Below are positions 47,477 to 59,400 of a stretch of 64,000 bases of DNA, piece by piece. Position numbers and translations under genes: made by a program. Within the stretch, counting starts at the first letter, position 1; each line of letters opens with the position of its first letter. Source of the DNA: Aporrectodea caliginosa (lineage: Eukaryota > Annelida > Clitellata > Crassiclitellata > Lumbricidae); contig JACEVL010000479.1 in assembly GCA_020284085.1 (NCBI GenBank), forward strand, positions 80,001 through 144,000, given 5' to 3'. The notes below the pieces were generated by a model, which was given only the letters and a program-made list of their open reading frames with translations, was not told the origin of the DNA and ran no database searches.

Positions 47477-50400
47477 GCATGACATATTTTCCATTAAATT
47501 AAAATTAGAATATGCCTCAAATAAAAGAATTACAATAGTCACAGATAATAAACTAAAATTCACTGTCAAAAGTTCTAAATATGTGCAGATAAATGAATCT
47601 TTCAAGTTCATACAAGAAGAAACTCTTTTCCATCAAATCCTAATTAACAATTAGAATCATTACCATTGCCTATGCAATCCTAATGATTCTATGCTAAACA
47701 GCTTCTATAACAACCAACAAAACACATGATTCATCCTTACCTGTGAGCCTTACTAACAGGTAAAAAGCACTCTAAATCACAGTCTTCAGGCAGTGGCGTC
47801 GACATATCTGGACAAATAAAACAGAAATCAAATAGAATCTTATAGTTGAAATAAGACTACTTTGCCATTCTCCTAAGTTATCAATGCTTGGGCATGACAC
47901 CACCGAATAACAAGAGTGTTGCAGCTGTCATATAAATTTTTCACATCAATCCAGCTTCCATTTAGGTAAAGAATTATTTTCATCAATCCAGTTTCCATTT
48001 TAAATTGACAATATCAAATATGCCAGTGCAAAAATAATTTGGACATCTAAACTGGAGGATTACGCTACATTTGTATATAGAAGAAAAAGATTCCTCAGTC
48101 CCTTAAGCTCTACTCTTGAAGCAGCCATGGGTATGAAGTATTAGCAACTTCCTTTTCTTAGCCTTGGCACATGGGGCAAGCCAGCCCTCTCCCTTGCCAT
48201 CTCATTCTTCCCACCGACAGTGTATGGTCAGTGTACACATTACAGCTGAGTTGACTAGGGGTGCAGGATGAGCAGAAATCTCAAACCAAATTTCTGCCCT
48301 GACGGGGGATTTGAACCCCGACCTCTTGATTGACAGTCCAGAATGCTAACCACTACACTATTGAGCAACCCATAACTACACTATAACTAGACTTCTATAC
48401 ATCAGTAGATGCACAAACTATAAACACTACACTAAATCAATCTATCATTCTGTATATCCAACGTCTATAGAACATTTAACCTATAAACTTAGAGTAAGGC
48501 TTATACATGCGAAAAGGAACTGAAAAGACTGCATCACAAAGTGAAACAGATATATAGCTCAACTTTAAAATAGCATCTATTAAAAACATTACTCCTTACA
48601 TAACGACACACAAGCTTTCCAGTTTAATTCTCAACAGATAACTTACGTTTTTGAAGATCGTTCATGAATTCTGATTGGTTTATGAAAAACTGCAGGTTAT
48701 TGAGAAGTTCACTCAAATTCATCCAAACCCTGTCAGAACATTTCATCAATATGAGTTATCAAAACCTGCTTTCAATTAGTAAAACACTAAGGAATCATTG
48801 ATTTATATTTTTCTGCACCTGTGATTTGCATTTTTATTCCACACCTCTGATTCACATTTCTGTGCAACTTTGCACGTGCTAAATTTTTGTAATAATGATA
48901 TTTGTGCACACAACTATCAACATAGTTTGCAATTGCCATTCACCATGCAGCCCTGGGGTTGAACAATGTTTTTATTATAAATCAGAGACAAGCAAAATAT
49001 TTTCCAACCTAAGCTTTTGTGAGGTATTTAAAAACATGCAATGTTCAGGGTCCAGAGACATGTATACACACCCCAGTTCACACTCTAATTGAAACTACTG
49101 AAGGCATTAACGGGGTGCAGAAAAGCAAACCTACGAAAGGAAGAATGCAAACACTAACGATGATGTCTTGAAAGCCGGATTTGACATAGAGTCTGGGTCG
49201 GTGTGAAGCCAGTCGAGCAAGACTTTGATGGGTGCGAGTGTGTGACAGTCTTTGGCCTTTGATTCATCCTTTGGCGTCGACTGCAACAAGACCTCAAACA
49301 TGGACACTGCAACAACAAAAAATACACAGAAATTTTAACAAGGACAGCATTGACCATCATAATTTCTCATCATCCTCCATGCAATGCAGTCCAGTTACTC
49401 TGAATATGGTGTATTAACTCTGGATGAGAATCTGTTGGGTGGGTTCTGCAAGTGTGTGGGAGACTTCAATTGGTGACTTTTCAAGCCATCTACACACTCT
49501 TTACCTGCTGACAAACTTTATGTTCTTAATGACATCAACATCGTTTATGCAGTAAACGTAATCTGTAAAGTATCGAAATTGAGCAGCTTTTTGCACTTAT
49601 TAAGGAAATTCCAGTAATGTTCAATCTCTCAAACATAAAATTCGCATCTGAAACTTTCTTTATTACCTGGCTAAGGTTTTCATGTAAATTTGTTTCATTT
49701 GAACATCAATAATTGATTACATTACAATAAAATAAAACAATGTAAAATATAAATTAAAAACAATTCTATTATTATTACTTATTAATTAAATTTGTAATGC
49801 GTGCAGGGTCACACCAAAATGTGAATCTGAGATAGTCAGCCACCAGGGGAAGATGCAGTTAGCTATCCATGTGCTTGAAAGACAAGGAGAACTAGTAATT
49901 GAAATAGAAATACCTCAAACAGATAAACATTCATGCTGTAAGCTAATACATATAAAATTTGAAAAGCAGTCTTACAAGTTATTTCAAACAGCAAATCAAA
50001 GGACGTCCTCTGGTTCCCTCCACCCTTTTCTTTTGGCTTTCTCGAGTCGGCCGATGCTTCTGAGTTACCATTCTTGTCACTGCCGTTCCTCATACCAGGC
50101 TGGCCAGAGCTGCTGTAGTGCTTGCGCTTTGAGTGGTAGAGTGAGAAGAGATTTACAGTAACCATCTGGACCAACTGATGCGCGCTGAAAGTGTTGGAGG
50201 TGATGTGAGTGGGTAAACTAGCCAGGAAACGATCTGCGTGCGACTTAGCCTTCGTCACGTCTGAAAGAAGCAAAATTCGTAGCAATAATCGTAAGCATGA
50301 AATTGTAGAGCATCTCGTCAAGAGAAATTTCTCAGAGATGTTCCCAACCTGATAATTCGTGACTATTCATTCAGATTAAACATTTATATATTGCCTCTTC

Positions 50401-53400
50401 AAGAAAAATACTCAGAGGTGCTCCCACCTCCAGCACGGCTAAAAAAACAGACTTAAGATGAGAAAAGAACTTAGGAGAGAGAGTCCTGGGAAAGAGGCAA
50501 TGCTCCAGAGGAAGGCTATTCCAAGGCAAGGGGCCCACCACCGCAAAAGCGCGATTCTGCTTAGTGGAGATACGAGCAAAAGGTACAAGGCACAGGCCCA
50601 GTTCAGATGAGCAGAGGGATTGAGAGCCCCTGGCACTTTGGACAGCAACAGATCTCGTGAAGGTAGGCAGGACAGAGACAACCCAGCATGCAGCACCACT
50701 GCACCAAACTAGGACAGCTATCCTATACGCAATCCACTGCTCACAATGGATTAACCCTTTAACGATGAGCATCGAGTGTGTACTAAAATGTATGGGAAAC
50801 CATAGGCTGCTCGTCGTTAAAGGGTTAAACAGAGTGGCTTGCAGAATAAAGAGGCAGAGAGAAAGACAAGGAATTGACACCATATTCTAACAGGCTATAA
50901 GTAAGCATTCCATTAGTAATGTACATTAAATATTTTGACAATCAGTGGACAGTGATTCTGTTTTACTCACCAATGCACAGAAAAACAAATGCGTGCAGCT
51001 GTAGAAAGATCCCAATCAGTTCGTTGGCAGTCAACTTTGCTCGATAATCATGGCTGAAATTAAGACACGAAAATGTCTCATCATAATGCATACAAGGCTG
51101 ACAGAAAATGTGATGGTTAGGTGAAAAAGAGTCAGCTGGAGATTTCGGCCGCTAACAGAAAAGCTTCTACGCTGCAAGTGTCTTTTTATCCAGAAATACT
51201 AGCATCAGGAACTTGGATGATTAATACTGTATTTCCATTGCCAAATGATGAAGAATTAAACAATAGAATAGAACAATAGAAGAATTAAACAATAGAACAA
51301 TAGAAATAAACAATAGAACTTAACATCTGAGCACGAATTACAGCGTGGAACACCGAGTATTCAAAGGGACATGACCTATACATGGGAGCCCATAAATGAG
51401 ACCATACTATAACTAGTCGAAAGTCTTAATGCAGCAACCATCTGATATCAGGATCAAACCTGCTCTCTTGACATTTGCAAGGCAATCTTAAAAACTGGCT
51501 ATCACAACACACTCTAATAAGACTTATTATGATCAAATTCCTACAAGCACTTCCAAAGACTTGTAATTGTAACTACAATTTCTATAGTGTCGTCAGTAGC
51601 AAGATACTTCTATGATGCTTTACACGTGCTGCCAATTGTCAGCACAAATGCTCAGAGTAAAAGTAAGTAAGTATATTCTTTATCAACATCCTGATATTGA
51701 ATCCTTTTATTAAATAAAACTAGTCTATTCAGTGCACTTTGGTGTACAAACATCTTATGAACACAGTTAAAAAGTATATACCATAGCATCCTGACAATAA
51801 ACGTTTTTTGCATCAGAGCTATGTAACAAATACATTTTAACTGGTTTTTTAAAACATAAAGACTTTTGGCTTCCTGAATAGGTGCAGGAAGACTGTTCCA
51901 GGCATGTGGGTTACTGACCTGAAAGGCCCGATCACAAATTTTAGTCATTCAATGGGTTACATCCCTAAAAACACTTTCCACCAGCATGCAAATGGATTAA
52001 AGTCCGAAATTCAGAGTAAAAACAGATGCCTCAGGCAATCATTTGAACACCTATTCACTCGGATAGAATGATAATCTTTTTGTAGTAAACTGTAAAATTA
52101 TAGCGATCAGCCATACATGTCTTTGCTGATCTTTGCATAGAATTTCTCCAGGTTCGTGATGGCAACGGGAAATGGGTGTTTCACGGCAATACTGCGGATG
52201 TGGAAGAAGACAGTCGAGAGTTTGTTGCCTTTTGCTGCCTCCAGAATCGCCAGCTGGTTGTATGGTTGACCTACAAAACAGAGATGCTGATAATTCAAAA
52301 CACAAAACAACATCACCTAACAACTGAAAATCCAAGTCTTACGGGCTGCATAGGTCAACTAACAATTGCTAATTCACAGCTTATAGAGATTTGAGCCTCA
52401 TATAGCAAGCACAGAATCTCAACATGAAACTATAGTAATCATAAAAATAATAATAACAACAACAATACTAAGACAATTTATGTAGCTCCCTAGCTCAGCC
52501 AAGGCCGATAAGCTCTATAGCATAATCAAAGCCGATAGAGCTCCATAGCACAACCATGGCCAAAGAAAAGGGCGCTGAATAGTTGAAAAATAACAAGGAA
52601 TAATACTAACATGAAAACATAACAAATTATCACAGCAATTTATCCCATGCTCCACAATATCTGAAAAATGCCCCAAAATGCAATGGCACAACAGCCTTGA
52701 AAACCGATAAAGAGGAGCTCAAAAAGATTTTAATTTCTCATGGCTCACTAGAAACAGAAAAAAGCTGATGCCCAATAAATGCCGTCTCAGCACAGTTAAC
52801 TAGTCCATTGGTTTCCAAAGCAGGTGGTACAACAAACATGTGTAGATGGCAACTCCAGGCACTTGGCAGATTTGTGCAAGTGGCAAACAAACAAACTATA
52901 TTATTGCTGTTATTACACTAGAGTTTATGCAAACAAATCCACAGTAACGTAAATGAGAAACTGACCGTTGTATGGAACCAGGTGAGCAGCATGTCGATAA
53001 TATGACTGAGCCTGATCAATCTGTTGACGATAACGAGCTGAAGAAAAGAACAGACATTTGTTTGGAAGTGGTATGATACATACATTCATTAGCAGATTTT
53101 TATATAGTGCCCCTTCAAGACAATCTACTCAGGAATACTCCAGGCCCAACCACAGCTAAATAATACAGTCTTAATGTTAGAATAGAACATGGTACAGGGC
53201 TGCAACCGAGAAAGCCTGGCGCTGCCTACTGGAGGTCCACAAGCGGAGTAAAAGAGGCTCTGCTTGCACAAATGAACAGAAAGAGCCTGGGACACTCAAG
53301 GCGAAGCAGCAATATTCCGGCAGATATGGGGGAGTCCCAGTACACATCACCCTTCAAGGTGATGTGTACTGTGTAATTGTTCAAGGTCACTCCAAGCCCC

Positions 53401-56400
53401 AATACACAGTACACATCACCCTTATGGCAATCATATAAACATGCTGAGAAATTTCCCTTTTACTGATTATTTATTCATCATTGCCATGGCATGAACAATC
53501 AGTCCCATCTATAACACACAGTCTAGGCTGAGTTTCTAGACATCATTACTCAGTCTGTTAACTCTGCCGTCTCTCTTACCCTTCCAAACTTAAGACTTAA
53601 GAATTACAGTAAGCCTTAAGCTGCCTCTCTCATCTTCTGAAATTTTTTATCACACTTGCCGATAAACATTTATGTACCGTCCACTGGTCTTGTACACTGT
53701 TCCAATTCAGAGATTAAATTAGAATCCAGCATGTTTTGTGTATTGTTTTAGTTCAGATATTAAATTATAATCCAGCATGTTTTATGCATTGTTCTAGTTC
53801 AGGGACTAAATTAGAATCCAGCATGTTTCCATACCACGTATCAACAGATTTATCAGTCACCGAAATTAGCAAAAGTTTAATCAGTTAGTGCAAGAGAAAT
53901 CATACCTATGTCTCCAAGATGAACTAGACAATCCTGGCATATGTACATACAGGAACTTCTTTTCGGTGTCTTAATCTTTGTCATAACTGGTCCAAATTCT
54001 AAACGCAAAAATAATTAAAAATACAGTAGAAAAACCCAAAGAATCCAAATTGTTCGACTCTAAGAGCGACCAGTCTAATGTATGTATGTATGAGCCAACA
54101 TAGCGCCCTTAGCAATATTTCTAACTTAGAAATTCCCGAGCAAATTCTACATTTAATCGGAATGTCACTGCCAGAAGGCTATGAGCATATAAGTGAAGGA
54201 GCCAGGAGTCCAAGAAAGCCGCGTCCTGAGTGGATTCTGAAAGACAGTGCAACCTCCGGTTGCAAGGCACCGAACATATACCAACACCAACACTGCCCTA
54301 ATGTTCAGAGGTCACTCAAAGACCCGACTTACTCCTCCTCTGCAGAGGTGAAAATAACCCAGCGGCAAATGGCATCCCGATCGCAATTCAATAGATCTCA
54401 GACTTATAAGAACAGGCTGAAGAACAAGCCCATCTCTCCTTGGGCAGTCACATAAACCAAAACGGTATGCAAAGAAAATACCATCAAAACATATACAATC
54501 CAGAGCAGAAGAATAATTCCAACACACAAACTTAGCAACAGTAAACTCGAACATGCTAAAAATTATTGAACAAATTCTCTACATTTAGACATAACAAATT
54601 GTCAAAAATGACACAGAAGGCTATAAACACATACGGCAAGCCCTTAGTCAGGCCAGAGTGAGCACGCACGTTGAAAATTGAGTCTAAAGTTTAGAACTGA
54701 AAGACAGTGGACTTCTATGTACATTCATTGTGTGCCTATACCAAAAATAACACTGCAATTTCAGATAATGACTCATACCTCGCATAATTCCATAATGTGA
54801 GGATTTTTTCCGGAAGGGAAGGTCCAAATTAAAAGCACTGCAGATAACTTGCAACAGCTGAAAACGAAACATTAATGCTCATTATTCACTGTCATAACAA
54901 TAGCATCAACAAGAGATATATTATCACAGAACCCTGTTGCTCTGAACTATAATTTATCACACTTACTCCTTAATCCAATTATTCTCAACCATTTCTATCT
55001 AAGCAGACTTCACACTTGCTGACCCTACAGTCTTTGTTTGCAACACAAATTCAGTTAGGAAATGCTTCCTGCTTACAATGCGCATAAAGTGCATCGCATT
55101 TGATGTTTCAGTTATCTCTACATAACTAAGTAGCCATGTACAGTCTTAAATATAGAAGTAAAATCAAGGAAAATTTTTATACTACACTGCTCAATTTACA
55201 CTGAGAACTGTCTGATGAAATATGATTTATTTTCTAATAAATCTAATACTACCATAATGACAAGAGTAACTGATTATAAACTCATTTCATGATGCAGAAA
55301 ACAATTTTCTATGTGTATGATTAATATGATTATGGACTCACTTGTAAGTAGAATCCACTTGCTGTTTCCAAGAATAAGTTAAGGCTGGACTGCACTTCTC
55401 CTCGTTTCTGATTCTTACGTAGAAAATGCAAAGCGTAACGTGTTTATAGCGGACAATTTTTACAGTGTAATACAACACCACAAAAGTTTCAAAGGTGATT
55501 ACACAAAATTTGCCAGATTTAATTAGGTCAACCTCCTTACAACCCTTTGAGCTCACAAAGTAATCAATACTACTCAACATCTAGGCAAATGAAGAAAATT
55601 AAAATGAAGCAAGTCAAAGATGCAGCCTATATGATAGTCATTTATATATTATGCTGAAATAATGTTTATTATACAGAAAGTTTGACAGAAACTGTTCAAA
55701 CATGATACTATAAAAACACATGAAACATGATACTGATACCTTGATAACTGTGACCTTGTGCGCACTACAAATTTATTTAGAAATAATATTAATAATACCA
55801 GAATGTTATATACTGCTCAGAAATGCAATACTAAATCAGATTATAACTGGTTACCTGCTTGTCCTTTGCCTGGTTCTGTAAGGTACTGATCTGCTTTTTG
55901 AAAGCATGGTTCCAGCTAAAACACAAATTCAGAGCAGAAATCATTCAATATGGTATAAGATGGCTTAAAACAGAAAGAGTAAATGCTTTCAAATGAAACA
56001 AAAAACTCAAAGCTTAAAGTAATTTACAGTAAAAATTTGCCATGTTTTTGTTGAACTGGGCGTGCACTAAAAGCTCGTCGCTAAAGAGTAAAAGACGTGC
56101 TGGCATGCAAGATCACAAATACAACAATATATACAAAAGCAGGTCACCCAAAGTTTTAAAATGAGAGATAGCATGTCAGGGACTTACAGATCTTGTTCCA
56201 CCTTCTTGTCAAGAGCAAATTCCAGGTCAATCACGAGCAGTTTCTGGTAACTGTCCTGAAGGGCCTGTCTTGACACCCAGACCTCATTTGCACTGCGAGT
56301 TGTGTCTGAAACCAAATCCATCATTCAAATTACTCCACCATATCTTCTTCATCAACACTACTAAATTCAGTTAAACTCATCCAAACTGCTACAGGTAGCG

Positions 56401-59400
56401 ACTAAAAAAACTTAACAGGAAGCAGTAATACAGATTATTTCATTACAACCATTTAAATGTATTACAACCATAAGCAAATACTATGTATACGTATCAGAGC
56501 ACTTGTATAGTGCCCTTTAAGTAACTCACAAGGGCACTAAAGCACGGTTACCTAGAAGTCACAGAACAAATGTGTTTAAGACTTTAAGTCAAGCAGAAAA
56601 TGTCTCCCGAACTGTTAAAGATGATAGTGATTGTATGTCCAGTGACAGATCTTTCCAGAGAGACAAACCCACAGAGGAAAAGGCACACCCAGTTCATGTA
56701 GGACCATGAACTGGCCATGGGAAGCCAGAACAGATTGAGACCAGTGTGAAGAGCTTCAAGATGTAGTCTGGTGCCAATCCAGCGACTGAAGCCCGGCCCA
56801 TTAGGAGCTAGGCCAACAACATTTGGATGCAGAGTTGCACAACAAGGTTGGATAATAATGCAGCAAAATCAGTCGCTCTTTTGTTATGCAGTGTAGCCCA
56901 ATTGCCTTACTGAAGTCTTTGCGAGTCTCATTCTTGGACTGAACAACTTTTTGGCTATGGCTCCCACACATGAACTGGTACTGGACAACATTTCATTGTA
57001 AGTCACTCTATTTAAACACACAACTAATTACCCACCAGTATACATCTCGTGCTATGTATATGTAAACAAATAAACACAAAACATCGTACAGCCTTGATAA
57101 GTTTTCATCCATACACTAAAAGGTTTTAAACATGTCGACACAGGTGAGATAATTTCCGTATAATAGGTGTCAAACGTTGGGTAAATACAAGCAGGGTACT
57201 CGAGTTCATTCTGAACGAGTACTTCATCAACGGATAATAAATCATCCAAGGGGTCATATATCAGTTATTTTATGCACTCAAGTCTAGCAGTTAGTTAAGC
57301 AGTCACCCTACCAACTATATTTCGCAGGAAATACAAGTCACACATTACTAATCCATGAGCCGGTGGCTACTAGCCTACTACAGCCATCTGCTAAAAGTAA
57401 GCATAATTCTCATTTGACTGGGTTTGGGGTTATGATTCATGCTCCAGGTGACAACCTTTGGGTAGGTTAGAGACAGGGCAACAGCGTATTTTCCTCAGAA
57501 GGAGCATTTGCTAAACCAACATGCAGATGCTCTGCACTGAATAGACTAGCTTTATTTAAAAAAGGATTCAACATCAGGATGTTGACTGGCCACAAATTGT
57601 TACCTCAGCACCACATTTTTATTATTACAATTATTATTTTTATTATTGTTATTATTATTAAACATAGTTCTATTATAAGTCACAACTTCTTACCTGCCAC
57701 AGCTTCCTTGAGCTCTTCTGCTTGCCTGTAACAAAAATAAAACCCAATGAATTTCCTAAACTCACAAAACTTATTTTTACCTGAAAGAATCCTTATGGGA
57801 TACACAATAGTCTAGCGGTTAGCATGCTGGACTGTACAAAAATTTCAGAGGTTCAAATCCCAGCCTAGGCAGAGATGTTTCAAAATCTCTGCTATTCTGT
57901 GCCCTATAAAATGTAATGTAATGTAACTGACCATTTATATAGTGCCTGTTCAAGATATCTACTCAGAGGTGCTCTCTGTGCTAGCCTATATGATGTCAAA
58001 CATAATTATGAACGAATAAAACTCAGATGTAGGATGAGTAGACTTACGGCACCCCGTTCGTGGGAAGATCAGAGTGAGATAGAGGACTAGTCACAGCCCT
58101 CGTATACTGAGGCTAAGGAAAATGAAGGCGCCAATACTCATGCCCATGCCTGAGTACCAAGATTATATTAAGGGACTGCTCTTTCTTCTACTTCTGTGCT
58201 TAGCAAGGAATTCTAAGCATTATCTTCCCATCACTTTGAATAGTTCTAAGCCATTGTCATGTATTGCTACGAGGTGTTAGGTTATGACCAAAGTTTAAAT
58301 TTAAATAACAATTTGACATTACATATCCATAACAAGTATTACAAAAAATTAACTGGATTACATTCTACATATATTATATATACAGAAAATTTCCTACCAT
58401 AGTAACACGGAACTTTAAAATATGTTTGCACAACAAGTAAGTTTCTGTTATGAAAACCCATATACATACAGTGGAAACAGCTATACCAAATGGAACAAAC
58501 TCTGCCTGTGGTTCATGCTGCTCTGTGCATTACAAACTTTCACTTTAATAATAATAATAACAATAATAATCATTATTATTTATTTGTTTTATATGAATTT
58601 ATGCATATGCTGATCACCACCTCATATCCAGCGATTCACGAGATACAAATTCTTTTATCAGCATCTTTCAGCATCTGTATTCAGCATTGAAATACCACTG
58701 CATTTTAAGACATTTTCTTTGTTCAGAGAAGCTGAAGTTTTGGTCAAAGAACAACCCAAGTTGTGGAAAAAAGAATTAATAGTGAAGGTGTGGGTGAAGT
58801 TCAAGTTCATGGATGAATTTTCTTTAGCTGGTCAGTATGAATTTGGTTTTCGATGGATTCAAGCACAGGAGATCAGATAGGAAGAGATTTAGGTAACCAC
58901 GCAAGACAATGATCTATAGTCATAAAACAGTTCAGAGAAGGAGATTAATAGTTTGGCAACTCGGTTACAGAGTGGTGGGAAACGAAATTAATAAAGTAAA
59001 GTTAAGTAAATTGATGTATAACATGAGCGTTTCAGGTTTTTATCAGACACCTGTAAAGCACCTTGGGTATATAGTTCTTATCGTCCTTTGGTGGTAATAC
59101 AAAATCTTGGGTTCTACGGTGGAGACTATAGCAATGCTTGGTGGTAGGTTGAAACAAGCACAGCACAGAGGTGGTGGTCAGTCGAGAGTACTGTAATGAG
59201 TAAGCTCAGCGGGAATGTTTAGAAGAACAACACAAAAGGTCCAAGAATGGAACCTTGTGGAACTCTGCAATTGGGATGAGGCTTCCAATGAATTAATGGA
59301 GAAAGAGCAAAAGGAGGCATAGGACTAATCTCAGAGGAGAATTATGTAAGTAAAACAAGGTTGAAGTTTCAATAAGATTTGTGATTAATGGTATTGAAGG